Positions 8,050-17,020 of a DNA stretch of 64,000 nt are shown piece by piece. The stretch is from Pelagadaptatus aseana (GTDB taxonomy: Bacteria; Pseudomonadota; Gammaproteobacteria; Pseudomonadales; Cellvibrionaceae), in NCBI GenBank assembly GCA_040365065.1, contig BAABNI010000002.1, forward strand, positions 1 through 64,000. Reading direction: 5' to 3'. A program made the position numbers and the translations under genes. The notes below the pieces were generated by a model, which saw only the letters and a list, made by a program, of their open reading frames with translations, was not told where the DNA came from and did not search any database. The stretch's first letter is position 1; every line of letters starts with the position of its first letter.

Positions 8050-10313
8050 CAGTCTTTGTCTTTTTCGTCACCGTTGTCGATCAGATCATCGAGTGAGTCC
8101 GGTGAAAAATCATCCAAAGAGAAACCCGGGCCGTCGTCCTCAGGCTCCTCAGCCATATCGGGCTCAGGGATCAAATCCGGCTCTTCAGTCAGGCCATCGG
8201 GATCCTGCAAGCCTGCCAGTAACTCGTCTGCCTCGGCAGACAACTGCGCCTCATTATTTAGATCCGGGATATCTTCATCCTTGATCTCTTCGGAAGCGAG
8301 ATCAATGGCAGCACCATCCGTGGCCTGATCAAGGTCTTCTCCTGCCGAAGCATCCATATCCGGTTCAGCGTCTGGAGCGTCTTTTTCAATCGGCTTGGTC
8401 TCTTCATCGATTTGCTTTTCCAGCTCCTCCAGAGCATCCTCGCCGCTGCCGCCCATAATCGCGCGATAGGCAAAGAAGGCCAACACTACAATCAGGATAT
8501 TGCCAACACCGAGCCCAACATAAAGCGGCCAGTTACTGCTCTCTTCTTCGGCTTCAGGCTCGACTGCGTCGGCAACCGGCTCGGGATCAGCTTTAGGAGG
8601 CTCAGGTTTGGCGACAGACTCCGCGGGTACAGGTTTTGGCTCGACTTTTGGCTCTACTATGGCCTCGGGAACAGTCTCCTGCACCAGTTCTGTCACAGGC
8701 TCTGGTACCACATCATCAATGACCGGCACCTGAAATGGATTGTCTTCACTAGGGAAACTGAAGGTAATGGTTTCGGGATCAACATCAAACTTGCCGCCCT
8801 CTTTATCGATACCACTGATGCGCAAACGAACCTGATAAACCCCTTCGGTATCGGGCTCCAGTAACAGTTCCCACTCATCAGCGGCATTGAGGGTCAGAGG
8901 CTTAATGGCACTGCGTCCCTTTGGATCTTTAATACGGGCCACAACCTGGGTTTGATCTGGCTCCACCAACTGGCTATGGGCACGCACTTTAACCAGCTGC
9001 TTTTCACTTCCGCCAAGAATCAGCTTCTCCAGCTCCGTTTCAAACGGCACTCGAACCGTAATCGGGTGATTAAACTGGCGCTGAAAGCTTTTGCCATCAA
9101 CCAATACCGAGACATTGTAACGCCCCTCTTCGCGGAACATGTCCAGAGCCTGACTGTAGATTCCATTCGCCGGTGGACTGTCTTTACTCAGTTTCTCGGA
9201 CCACTCGCGGCCATTGGTTTGATTGAGCACCAGACTGTCTATATCCAGAAGTCCCAGAAATTCAGGATCCGTAACCGTATTTTTGTTGTCCTGCAGCAAC
9301 AGCGACAAACGCGTTTCTTCTTCGATAAACAGATTACTGGGCAGTGGTTTAACCAACAACTTCAGGTTACTGACGATACTTACCCTGCTATCGGGCTCAA
9401 TGTCAGCCAACACCTGCCACTCACCCTCAAGCGGTCTTTTCACTGTGATCAGATCGTACTGATCGGTTTTATACCAGCTGACATCCGGCTCTTCTTTATC
9501 GAACCGATACTCTGTTTTATCCGGGCTAACTAATTGGGTGGGCTCTGCGCTGGAGCGAAATATAAGGGCCGTAAACTCTTCAATACTGGAATCCACCAGA
9601 AAGGTATTTTCGGTTAAAGGAACCTGTTCAGTGGGTGCCGCCTGATCAAACACCCGCAGAAAAATTTTCAGTAGCTCATCGGCGTCTTCTGCAACTTCAG
9701 AGACACCATCGGTTGCCACGGCCAGCTTATCCAGCAATGCCTTATCGGCATTATCCGATAAGGCAATGGTATGAACCGTGTAGCCACTTTCCTGCAATTG
9801 CGGCAAAACTTCATCAACAATACGACGCCATTCCGCCTGATTTTTTTCGGGGTCTTTATCGACATCAACCATGCCGTCGGTCAGCAGAATCAGACTGGTG
9901 TCGTAATCACCACTGAGCTTGTCATTGTCATAGGTGGCCTTTTCAATGGCCTCGCCAATATTTGTGAACAAGCCAACGGAATTGATTTCAGCAGATTTGT
10001 CCATGGCATCGTCGCGCCAGGACTCTGTAACCGGGCGGTGAGGCACCAACATATTGATGTACTTGCCGAAGGTCCAAACCCCGGCTTTGCTGTCTTCGGG
10101 CAATAATTTTACCAACAGCTCCAGCGCTGGCTTGCGCAAATTGGAAGGGTCGTTTTGTTTCATGCTGCCCGAGACGTCGATAACCACTCGCACATCTGAG
10201 GGCTTGTTCTCAACAATGGCCAGACTGTTTTCTTCAACCGCAGCTTGCGACCAGGCGGACACCGCAGCCAGCATCCCCATGGAAACGATCACCCAATGCC
10301 ACAAACCCTTCAT
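8049..10313 (-). CDS. membrane-anchored VWA domain protein with acidic cytoplasmic tail
   Basis: The product is 754 residues starting at ATG 10313; an upstream TTG at 10337 is less likely. Residues 1-24 form a signal peptide ending in AWSQA. A VWA domain follows with a canonical MIDAS, DVSGS, at residues 46-50. Then come beta-rich segments and a Pro/Glu/Val-rich linker. One transmembrane helix lies near residues 595-622, beginning WPLYVGLGVG. The last 132 residues are cytoplasmic and extremely acidic, with about 50 Asp/Glu. The topology implies a periplasmic metal-dependent adhesion domain wired to an acidic tail. The gene lies 39 bp downstream of a membrane winged-helix-like gene and overlaps the GNAT gene. 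The specific function is unknown. Confidence 0.85.
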   Translation of the reverse strand: MKGLWHWVIVSMGMLAAVSAWSQAAVEENSLAIVENKPSDVRVVIDVSGSMKQNDPSNLRKPALELLVKLLPEDSKAGVWTFGKYINMLVPHRPVTESWRDDAMDKSAEINSVGLFTNIGEAIEKATYDNDKLSGDYDTSLILLTDGMVDVDKDPEKNQAEWRRIVDEVLPQLQESGYTVHTIALSDNADKALLDKLAVATDGVSEVAEDADELLKIFLRVFDQAAPTEQVPLTENTFLVDSSIEEFTALIFRSSAEPTQLVSPDKTEYRFDKEEPDVSWYKTDQYDLITVKRPLEGEWQVLADIEPDSRVSIVSNLKLLVKPLPSNLFIEEETRLSLLLQDNKNTVTDPEFLGLLDIDSLVLNQTNGREWSEKLSKDSPPANGIYSQALDMFREEGRYNVSVLVDGKSFQRQFNHPITVRVPFETELEKLILGGSEKQLVKVRAHSQLVEPDQTQVVARIKDPKGRSAIKPLTLNAADEWELLLEPDTEGVYQVRLRISGIDKEGGKFDVDPETITFSFPSEDNPFQVPVIDDVVPEPVTELVQETVPEAIVEPKVEPKPVPAESVAKPEPPKADPEPVADAVEPEAEEESSNWPLYVGLGVGNILIVVLAFFAYRAIMGGSGEDALEELEKQIDEETKPIEKDAPDAEPDMDASAGEDLDQATDGAAIDLASEEIKDEDIPDLNNEAQLSAEADELLAGLQDPDGLTEEPDLIPEPDMAEEPEDDGPGFSLDDFSPDSLDDLIDNGDEKDKD

Positions 10314-10352
10314 AATCCTACATCTCTTTCCGTTCAATCACTGTTGAGGAGT

Positions 10353-11018
10353 TCACACCAGTGAATCCATTACCCGGCGTCCCTTCTCGGTCAGATACCA
10401 GCGAACTCCCTTCTGCCCACTGATCTTGCCCGCAAGATCTTTAGCCACCAAAACAGCCAGTGTTTTGCTCATGGTGGACTCATCCGTACCGGCTTCCCGA
10501 CACAACCCCACCATGGAGCGAAAGATAAAACGTCCACAGCCCAGGGTTTTCAAGACTTTTGAAGAGGTAACATCCAGCTCTTCAACCTCCAGTTCTTTTA
10601 ACGCCTCTTCGCCCATATCCTGCTCGGTTTCGGTTTCGATCAGGGGCAACAGTTCTTCCTGCATCAGTCGCAGCTCATGGAGAGTCGCATCAGACTGGGA
10701 GCGCGCCAAATGGGCCTCACGCAAAATACGATCGGTGGTATTGATAATAAAAATGCGCGAAGCGATAGCCGCAATCAGACACAGCCCGGTGTAGATCAGC
10801 AATCGGGAAGGGTCACCCTGAATTTCCAGAATAAGATCGCTGTTAACCAGATCGAGCACTACCGGAACCAGAAAGGCCGCGCCTACACCGATAAAGATGC
10901 AGCGTATGATACTGGCAGGATCAGTATTATCCTGATTCATCTGGTAAAAATTAATCAGCCCGCCAAATACGCCAGCCGATAACATTACCCCTGCCAGGAT
11001 AAAAATATGATACGTCAT
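10353..11018 (-). CDS. membrane protein with C-terminal winged-helix-like domain
   Basis: The product has 221 residues. Three hydrophobic segments fall at about residues 5-25, 40-60 and 72-92. A charged, probably coiled-coil stretch (about 95-150) with many Glu follows. The C-terminal 70 residues resemble a winged helix, with the pattern ESTMSKTLAVLVAKDLAGKI followed by a GVRWYLTEKGRRVM wing. It resembles proteins described as YEATS-associated helix proteins, but no YEATS domain is visible here and that match is from memory. A GGGGA ribosome site precedes the ATG. Its position just upstream of the VWA membrane gene suggests the two act together. Confidence 0.75.
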   Translation of the reverse strand: MTYHIFILAGVMLSAGVFGGLINFYQMNQDNTDPASIIRCIFIGVGAAFLVPVVLDLVNSDLILEIQGDPSRLLIYTGLCLIAAIASRIFIINTTDRILREAHLARSQSDATLHELRLMQEELLPLIETETEQDMGEEALKELEVEELDVTSSKVLKTLGCGRFIFRSMVGLCREAGTDESTMSKTLAVLVAKDLAGKISGQKGVRWYLTEKGRRVMDSLV

Positions 11019-11195
11019 TCCGTTTCCCCTAGAGTTTTATTATTGATATACAGACGCGCCGGCACTTGTGCGCCGACAAATATCCCCATTTATAGCAGTT
11101 CGCCACCCATAGAACAAAACTCTAAACTGATGATTGACCCCGTCCGAAGACTGTCCTTGTATCGGTTAGCGGCCAACTGCCAAAAAAATGGAGTA

Positions 11196-11612
11196 TTAAT
11201 TAGTGGCAGTCTCTCTCTCAGGACGAGCATGAATGCTTTCGTGAAGCATTTCCTGACGCTGTTGCTCCAGAAACTGCAGTTGTTGATTTTGTTCACGCTT
11301 ATAACGAGACCAGAAAGAAGCCAACACGCCCAACACCATGGCAACCAGCCAGCAACCCAATAGAGGCAGGCCCACCCGTTCTGGAGCGCCCTCAAAGACC
11401 GCCTCCATCACAAACATGATGATGGCGGGCGCCATCAGAGTCTCGCCATCACCAATAACATAAGGAAATAGCAGCAAAACCATGCCGGTAACACGAAGAC
11501 TGTTCCTTACCAGCAACAGACCAATGTTGCGGGTATTGACCCAAAGCGCCCAAATTAAAATCAGAGAACAGCCCAGATAAATTGCCCAGGCCATCAGATA
11601 ACTGTCAGTCAT
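11196..11612 (-). CDS. small predicted inner-membrane protein, function unknown
   Basis: The product has 138 residues. Hydrophobic helices fall near residues 5-25, 38-55, 60-75 and 82-102, followed by a hydrophilic Gln/Glu-rich tail of about 35 residues. I do not recognise the family. It is on the same strand as, and between, the ycgN gene and the membrane winged-helix gene. The 177-bp gap on its downstream side suggests separate transcription from that pair. Reading-frame length and a plausible TM pattern support it as real. Confidence 0.65.
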   Translation of the reverse strand: MTDSYLMAWAIYLGCSLILIWALWVNTRNIGLLLVRNSLRVTGMVLLLFPYVIGDGETLMAPAIIMFVMEAVFEGAPERVGLPLLGCWLVAMVLGVLASFWSRYKREQNQQLQFLEQQRQEMLHESIHARPERETATN

Positions 11613-11646
11613 TTTATGCTCTTAATATCCTTGATGGTGCACCGGA

Positions 11647-12090
11647 TCACTCCACCCAGTGAACAATAAAATCTTCATAATCCTCTTCCGCCACTGCGGA
11701 TTCAGGAAATATTTTACCTTTAACGGAAATCCCCGCACGGTGAACCGAATCGGGATCACCACTGATCAGTGGATGCCACGGCTGCAGAGGTTTACCTTCT
11801 GCCACCAGACGATACGCACAAGTTACCGGCAGCCAGTGGAACTGATCGACATCAGCGGGACTTAAATTGATGCAATCGGGTACCAGCTGCAGACGCTCTT
11901 CATAGCGCTGACAGCGACAATCTGCGGAGGACAGCAAACGACAGGCAATATTGGTGTAATAAACCTGGCCATCGTCCTCGTCTTCGAGCTTGTGCAAGCA
12001 GCACTTGCCGCACCCATCGCAGAGACTTTCCCACTCTTGCGCGGACATCTGGTCAAGAGTTTTGGTCTGCCAAAAAGGTTTTGCTGCCAC
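11647..12090 (-). CDS. ycgN: YcgN-family cysteine-cluster protein
   Basis: The product is a 147-residue protein of the YcgN (UPF0260) family. The N-terminus carries the cluster CDGCGKCC near residues 24-31, and further cysteines at the CRLL, CRC, DC and TC segments complete a probable metal or Fe-S binding set. The start is a GTG at 12090, five bases after the ycgL stop. Order rnd-ycgL-ycgN is common in gammaproteobacteria. The biochemical role is not established. Confidence 0.9.
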   Translation of the reverse strand: MAAKPFWQTKTLDQMSAQEWESLCDGCGKCCLHKLEDEDDGQVYYTNIACRLLSSADCRCQRYEERLQLVPDCINLSPADVDQFHWLPVTCAYRLVAEGKPLQPWHPLISGDPDSVHRAGISVKGKIFPESAVAEEDYEDFIVHWVE

Positions 12091-12095
12091 AGCGG

Positions 12096-12395
12096 TCAGA
12101 ACAGATTGATTTTGGTATTGTGGGCGTTGATGCGGCGCATTTCATCGTCTTTTGGCGGCGGCATCTGTAAGTAAAAGCCTGGATCCTCCAACTGTTCCAG
12201 CACCCGAGCTGCATCGGCCCTACCCAGCTTTTTCTCTGGCGTGAGCAACATGGTCATAACATGTTGCGGCTTGCCGAACTTGTCCAACAGAGCCTCTGGC
12301 ACCTTGTCTAAACCCTCTTCCTTTTTTACGTAGAGATACATCTCATCTTCGTTAGGGCTTTTAAAAATATCGCAAATAACTTTCATAGCTTTCAT
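12096..12395 (-). CDS. ycgL: YcgL domain-containing protein
   Basis: The product is a 99-residue protein matching the YcgL fold family. It begins MKAMKVICDIFKS and carries the conserved segments MYLYVKKE and GFYLQMPPP. Its ATG shares one base with the rnd stop codon (TAATG), so translation is probably coupled to ribonuclease D. The family has no firmly established function, though its constant linkage to rnd suggests a role in RNA metabolism. Confidence 0.92.
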   Translation of the reverse strand: MKAMKVICDIFKSPNEDEMYLYVKKEEGLDKVPEALLDKFGKPQHVMTMLLTPEKKLGRADAARVLEQLEDPGFYLQMPPPKDDEMRRINAHNTKINLF

Positions 12396-13549
12396 TACTT
12401 CTTGATCACACTGTTTATCTCGGTGGCCAACGCATCCCCCATCAAAACCTGACGCCAGCCTTTGAGGTTATCCGGAAAACTCAAGCAGGATTGCTCAAGC
12501 GCAGCACGCACCATGAATTCAATGTCTTTTTTACGCAGTAATATCTCTGGCGGAACCCCCAGATCTTCAGCAAACTGCTGTTGCACTTTCTTCAAAGATT
12601 TGACCAGATCACCGGATTCCGGTGACAAAGGCCGTGGCAGCCGGTGAGGACAAAATTCCTGGGGTAATCGGTAGGCTTGATCAATAATTTCCAGCAACTC
12701 GTTACCATCGCTGTTGATAGTCCTCGGGGGCATCCCCTCGAGACGCTTCAAGTCTTTAATTTCTGTCGGTCGCAACCGCGCCATATCCCACAGAGTGCGC
12801 TCTTTGATCAGACGATTGCGTGGGATATTGCGATCACGGGCCTCACACTCTCGCCAGGAGGCCAGCATCTGCAAACAAGCCAGCTGTTGTCTGTTGAGCT
12901 TCCAGGCAGATTTTATCTTGGTGTAGTAGGTTTCCGGGTCCGGCTCTTGTTTGGCCGCGGTGATCACGCCCGCACACTCCTCCAAAACCCAGGTAAGACG
13001 CTGCTGCTCGGTCAATTTTTTTACCAGCAGGCCATAGATTACCGGCAGATAAGCCACATCCAGCGCGGCATAACTCATTTGGGAAACACTCAATGGACGC
13101 TGCAGCCAATCCGAGCGAGTTTCACTCTTGGCCACTTCAATACCGAGACTGGCTTCAACCAGACGGGCGTAGCCCATGGAAAACCCCAGCCCTGCAAACG
13201 CCGCGGCTATCTGTGTATCAAAAACAGGGGCAGGAACAACCCCAAGAAAAGATTGGAACACCTCCAGATCTTCCGAACAGGAGTGCATGACCTTGGTCAC
13301 CCGCTCATCGCAAAGCAGGCGGGAAAAAGGCCCCAAATCATCAATAGCCAATGGATCAATCAGATAGCATCCCTGACCATCGCCCACCTGAAATAATGCC
13401 GCATTGGGGAAAAATGTGGTGGTACGCATAAACTCAGTATCCACCGCGATGGCCGCCTGCTGGCACCATTGGTCGCACAGTCGTGACAATTCGGCACCAT
13501 CATCAATCCAGACGGGCTCGGTCGCGATCAAATTTTCTGTCTGCGCCAT
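12395..13549 (-). CDS. rnd: ribonuclease D
   Basis: The product is a 384-residue 3'-5' exoribonuclease that trims tRNA and other stable RNA precursors. The DEDD exonuclease motif I is AVDTEFMRTTT near residue 35. Motif II falls in the HSCSEDLEVF segment and motif III in the YAALDVAYL segment. Two HRDC-type helical regions follow, as in E. coli RNase D (375 residues). The start overlaps the recR stop by one base, giving a tightly coupled recR-rnd-ycgL-ycgN unit. Confidence 0.95.
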   Translation of the reverse strand: MAQTENLIATEPVWIDDGAELSRLCDQWCQQAAIAVDTEFMRTTTFFPNAALFQVGDGQGCYLIDPLAIDDLGPFSRLLCDERVTKVMHSCSEDLEVFQSFLGVVPAPVFDTQIAAAFAGLGFSMGYARLVEASLGIEVAKSETRSDWLQRPLSVSQMSYAALDVAYLPVIYGLLVKKLTEQQRLTWVLEECAGVITAAKQEPDPETYYTKIKSAWKLNRQQLACLQMLASWRECEARDRNIPRNRLIKERTLWDMARLRPTEIKDLKRLEGMPPRTINSDGNELLEIIDQAYRLPQEFCPHRLPRPLSPESGDLVKSLKKVQQQFAEDLGVPPEILLRKKDIEFMVRAALEQSCLSFPDNLKGWRQVLMGDALATEINSVIKK

Positions 13550-14142
13550 TACACCGCCCGCCTTGATGATAGTGCGTGAGCCAGAGTACCACCATCAATG
13601 TATTCCAGCTCTCCCCCGAGCGGAACGCCATGGGCAATTCGGCTGACATCAACCCCAAGGTGCTTGGCCTGCTCTGCTATGTAGTGCGCCGTGGCCTCAC
13701 CTTCAACCGTCGGATTGGTGGCCAGAATAACCTCTTTGATTTCACCTTCCTGCAACCTGGCCAATAACACGTCGATGCCAATATCCGCCGGGCCAATACC
13801 ATCAATAGGGGAAAGATGCCCCAACAGCACAAAATACAATCCCTGGTAGGTGCCGGCCTGCTCCAAAGCCAGCACATCGGACGGGTTTTCAACCACGCAC
13901 AGCAAGCTATGGTCGCGGCGAGTATTGGCGCATAGACCACAGACTGGCTGCTCGGTCAAAGTCCGACAGCGGCTGCAACGCTCCACCCCGGCCACGGCTT
14001 TAGCCAAACTCTGGGACAGTCTTTGTGCCCCCTCACGGTCATGTTCCAAAAGCTGCAACGCCATGCGCTGCGCAGATTTTGGCCCAACACCGGGCAGGCA
14101 TCTTAAGGCCGACATCAATTCATCAATCAGGGGACTAAACAT
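13549..14142 (-). CDS. recR: recombination mediator protein RecR
   Basis: The product is a 197-residue protein of the RecFOR pathway, which helps load RecA at SSB-coated gaps. It shows the N-terminal helix-hairpin-helix LPGVGPKSAQRMA, a four-cysteine zinc finger (CSRCRTL ... CGLCANTRRD, about residues 56-72) and a Toprim domain with VVENPSDVLALE. The C-terminal GVPLGGELEYID segment is typical. The gene follows ybaB by 33 bp, the classical dnaX-ybaB-recR order. Confidence 0.97.
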   Translation of the reverse strand: MFSPLIDELMSALRCLPGVGPKSAQRMALQLLEHDREGAQRLSQSLAKAVAGVERCSRCRTLTEQPVCGLCANTRRDHSLLCVVENPSDVLALEQAGTYQGLYFVLLGHLSPIDGIGPADIGIDVLLARLQEGEIKEVILATNPTVEGEATAHYIAEQAKHLGVDVSRIAHGVPLGGELEYIDGGTLAHALSSRRAV

Positions 14143-14175
14143 GAACTACTCAGGTTTCGACATCACAAAAATTAT

Positions 14176-14496
14176 TTAGAAAGGCATTTTAAAACCGGGA
14201 GGCATCTGCATACCCGCCGTCAGGCTGCCCATTTTTTCCTGAGTATTGGCCTCTACTTTGCGCACCGCATCGTTGACTGCAGCGGCCAGTAGGTCTTCCA
14301 AAATTTCTTTGTCTTCACTCAGCAAGCTGTCATCAATGGCAACACTGCGAACATCGTGACGGCCAGTCATAACCACTTTAACCATGCCCGCACCGGACTC
14401 ACCCTGAACTTCAGCATTGGCCAATTCTTCCTGCATTTTCTGCATATTGGCCTGCATTTCCTGGGCCTGCTTCATCAAATCACCAAGACCGTTCAT
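14176..14496 (-). CDS. ybaB: nucleoid-associated protein YbaB/EbfC
   Basis: The product is a 106-residue small DNA-binding protein. The N-terminal helix MNGLGDLMKQAQEMQ is the family signature. A Met/Gln-rich coiled coil follows, then the beta core VVMTGRHDVRSVAID and a C-terminal helix ending in the usual MPPGFKMPF tail. It lies between dnaX and recR on the same strand, as in most gammaproteobacteria. Confidence 0.96.
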   Translation of the reverse strand: MNGLGDLMKQAQEMQANMQKMQEELANAEVQGESGAGMVKVVMTGRHDVRSVAIDDSLLSEDKEILEDLLAAAVNDAVRKVEANTQEKMGSLTAGMQMPPGFKMPF

Positions 14497-14534
14497 AACT
14501 ACCTCTACTTCTCAACATTACATGAACCTCATAT

Positions 14535-14588
14535 GTGTCATCCCGAACGCACGTGAGGGATCTTTCGCTTTGTTCTGGATGATAACCA
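14535..14588. repeat. dispersed inverted-repeat element, GTCATCCCGAACG family
   Basis: The element lies between dnaX and ybaB. It starts GTCATCCCGAACGCACGTG, continues with AGGGATCT, and ends GTTCTGGATGATAAC, so its two ends are inverted copies of each other. Relatives occur at 18763-18840, 32009-32059 and 54593-54643. All four are intergenic, which is typical of short non-coding repeats that can form RNA hairpins. Confidence 0.7.
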
Positions 14589-14597
14589 CACAATCCT

Positions 14598-16535
14598 TTA
14601 CAGCGGTTCGACACTGTCCGTATCCAACTGACCATCAAACTCCGACAGTAATTGCTGCACAACCGGGTCATTCTCCAGTGATGCCAGTGCATCAGCATGG
14701 CGCTGCTGCTTAAGACGAATGGCATAACTCGCCGGGGTTTCCCCCTGCACTTGCCCAAGCTGGATTACCACCCGCACCGGTTGTTGAAAATAATCACTCA
14801 GCATATCCGACAAACGCTGTTGGTGGGACTCGTCATACAGGGTACTGCTGCCCTCATCCAACAGAAAATGCAGTTCACCTTCCTGACACCCCACCAACTG
14901 ACAGTTAGACGCCGTGCTCTGCAACAACCCCCCGACACCAAGTCCCGCATACACCTGAATCCAGTTTTCCGGATTGAGTTCAGCCAGATCGATTTTGGCC
15001 ACACTGACTGCGGCCGAGTGATGAGCTACTGGCGGTTCGGGCTTATCGGCTGAAGGACTGTTTTTTGACTCCAGACTAACATCCGCTGGTGTAACTTCCG
15101 GACTCACCGCTACAGGCTGCTCGCTAGCCGCTTCAACTTTCGGGGCAACTTCCTCTTCCCGGACAGCAGGTTTGATATCCCGAGCGGGCTGAAGCCCCAG
15201 CGAAGCCTTTAACTCATCGAGAGCCATAACCGGTTCGGCAACCGAAGCCTCAACACCTGTTGCAGGCTCTGCAGTTATGGGGGCTGGTTGAGCCGAAGCC
15301 GAACTGCGGGTGGCAGCAGGGGCTGCCCCTACTGCCGCTTCAGGCTTTTTTACCGGAGCAGGCTCCTCTTGTTCGGCGTACCCACCCCCGGTCTGTACTG
15401 GCGGCACAGGTGTCGATGCAGCAAGAGGTTCAGTTGGCACACTGTGAACGCCCTGAGGACGAAAAGCCAACATTCTCAGCAGCACCATCTCAAAGCCAGT
15501 GCGGCCATCAGGCGACAAAGGCAAATCTCTGCGTCCCAGCAATCCGGTTTGATAAAACAGCTGCACATCTTCCGGTGCCAGTGTCTGCGCCAGAGACAGT
15601 ATCTGTTGTTGATCCCCTCGATGATTGTCGATGGCCTCAGGCAATGTCTGGGCAATGGCAATTCGATGCAGCACCGACAGCAGATCCGCCAGTGCCGCAC
15701 TGTAATCCGGAGCGTGTTCTGACAGGTGAGCCACCGCATCGAGAACCTTCTTGCCATCGTGAGCTGCCAGCGCATTCAATACTTCAAACACCAGATTCTG
15801 ATCGATGGTACCGAGCATGGCCACCACCTCGCTCTCGGCAACCTTGCCGCCGCCAAAGGCAATGGCCTGATCGGTCAGGCTCATGGCATCACGCATACTG
15901 CCATCGGCAGCACGGCCCAGCTGCCATAATGCCGACTCTTCGAAAGGCACCATCTCCTGCTCCAGCACGTATTTGAGATGGCCAACAATTCGCTCGGGCT
16001 CCATATTTTTCAAATGGAACTGTAAACAACGGGACAGGATGGTAACCGGCAACTTCTGAGGATCCGTGGTTGCCAGCAGGAATTTTACATGCGGAGGCGG
16101 TTCTTCCAGAGTTTTCAACAGAGCGTTAAAACTGTGCGCCGACAACATGTGCACTTCATCGATCAGATAAACCTTATAGCGTCCTCTGGTAGGCGCATAC
16201 TGGACGTTCTCCAGTAATTCACGGGTGTCTTCAACCTTGGTTCTGGAAGCCGCATCCACTTCAATCAAATCGACAAAACGGCCTTCGTTGATCTCGACAC
16301 AGGCCGAGCACTGACCACAGGGTTCAGAGCTGACACCGGTTTCACAGTTGAGGCACCGAGCCAGAATACGGGCAATGGTGGTTTTTCCGACACCGCGGGT
16401 ACCGGTAAACAGGTAGGCATGGTGTAAACGGTTGTGATCCAGAGCGTTGACCAGCGCCTGAAGAACGTGCTGCTGCCCGACCAGCTCGCGAAAGCTGCGC
16501 GGCCGCCATTTGCGGGCAAGAACCTGATAACTCAT
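14598..16535 (-). CDS. dnaX: DNA polymerase III subunits tau and gamma
   Basis: The full-length tau product has 645 residues and is the clamp-loader ATPase that couples the replicative polymerase to helicase. Walker A GTRGVGKTT lies near residue 45, the zinc module CLNCETGVSSEPCGQCSAC near 64-82, and the DEVHML Walker B near 126. A Pro/Ala/Glu-rich linker spans about 375-515, and the tau C-terminal domain follows. A slippery AAAAAAG at 15351-15345 with flanking signals should direct a -1 shift at codon 397. That would yield a gamma product of 398 residues ending at the TGA at 15342-15340. The start at 16535 gives the standard MSYQVLARKWRP N-terminus. Confidence 0.97.
   Translation of the reverse strand: MSYQVLARKWRPRSFRELVGQQHVLQALVNALDHNRLHHAYLFTGTRGVGKTTIARILARCLNCETGVSSEPCGQCSACVEINEGRFVDLIEVDAASRTKVEDTRELLENVQYAPTRGRYKVYLIDEVHMLSAHSFNALLKTLEEPPPHVKFLLATTDPQKLPVTILSRCLQFHLKNMEPERIVGHLKYVLEQEMVPFEESALWQLGRAADGSMRDAMSLTDQAIAFGGGKVAESEVVAMLGTIDQNLVFEVLNALAAHDGKKVLDAVAHLSEHAPDYSAALADLLSVLHRIAIAQTLPEAIDNHRGDQQQILSLAQTLAPEDVQLFYQTGLLGRRDLPLSPDGRTGFEMVLLRMLAFRPQGVHSVPTEPLAASTPVPPVQTGGGYAEQEEPAPVKKPEAAVGAAPAATRSSASAQPAPITAEPATGVEASVAEPVMALDELKASLGLQPARDIKPAVREEEVAPKVEAASEQPVAVSPEVTPADVSLESKNSPSADKPEPPVAHHSAAVSVAKIDLAELNPENWIQVYAGLGVGGLLQSTASNCQLVGCQEGELHFLLDEGSSTLYDESHQQRLSDMLSDYFQQPVRVVIQLGQVQGETPASYAIRLKQQRHADALASLENDPVVQQLLSEFDGQLDTDSVEPL
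15312..15368 (-). promoter_or_regulatory. programmed -1 ribosomal frameshift signal in dnaX
   Basis: Reading along the gene, there is an internal Shine-Dalgarno-like GAGGAG (15368-15363), then 11 bases, then the heptamer A AAA AAG (15351-15345) in the correct frame (codons GTA AAA AAG). After an 8-base spacer comes a hairpin at 15336-15312, GGCAGTAGGGG/CCCCTGCTGCC, with a CAG loop and one G-T pair. After slipping, the ribosome reads GCC then TGA. All three elements match the architecture known for E. coli dnaX, where the shift makes gamma. The efficiency here is unknown. Confidence 0.85.
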
Positions 16536-16664
16536 GAAGGTGTAATCACTCGTAAAGTATCGAAATAGAAGTAACGATTAAAAGAATACGGAAATCTACG
16601 CGAAACGAGGATTATATAACAGGAGAAAAGAAGAATTCAGCCGAAACATCTGAAAAGAAAGACT

Positions 16665-16777
16665 GGTGGCGACCCTGCCAGCCACACCCCGGCACATGAA
16701 CTCACTGTTACCGTTGCTCCCTTCCGGGCCTGGCGGGGTTCACAGCTAATCATTGCGAGGGGACCAGCAAGGTCACC
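16665..16777 (-). ncRNA. ffs: 4.5S signal recognition particle RNA
   Basis: The RNA is 113 nt. It contains the conserved SRP apical tetraloop region GCCAGGCCCGGAAGGGAGCA, where Ffh binds. Long pairing between its ends closes the rod (GGTGACC at the 5' end, GGTCGCCACC at the 3' end). It is followed by a T-rich stretch on this strand, consistent with termination. It occupies the 485-bp gene-free stretch 16536-17020 upstream of dnaX. The rest of that gap is AT-rich leader and promoter DNA for the porin. Confidence 0.93.
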
Positions 16778-16951
16778 ATTGAAACTTGAATCCGCCAGCG
16801 CGGAATCAAGGAGGCGCGATTATTCCTGTTTCAATAACGATTTTCAACACGAAACCACAAAAACAGTGGATTATTTTGCTTTATAGGCCAAACCCGCTAG
16901 AATCGATCCTCCAAATAACTCGAGAAGCCTTGCATTAGCTTTTGAATTTAT

Positions 16952-16979
16952 TTGATTTTTTCAATTTTTAAGCTATTTA
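16952..16979 (+). promoter_or_regulatory. possible sigma-70 promoter of the porin gene
   Basis: TTGATT (16952-16957) and TATTTA (16974-16979) are separated by 16 bp in a very AT-rich stretch about 40 bp before the porin ATG. The match to the consensus is only moderate, and AT-rich DNA gives such matches by chance. Confidence 0.3.
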
Positions 16980-17020
16980 AGTAAGTTGAAAAACAATTAT
17001 AACGACAGAGGAAAGAGAGC

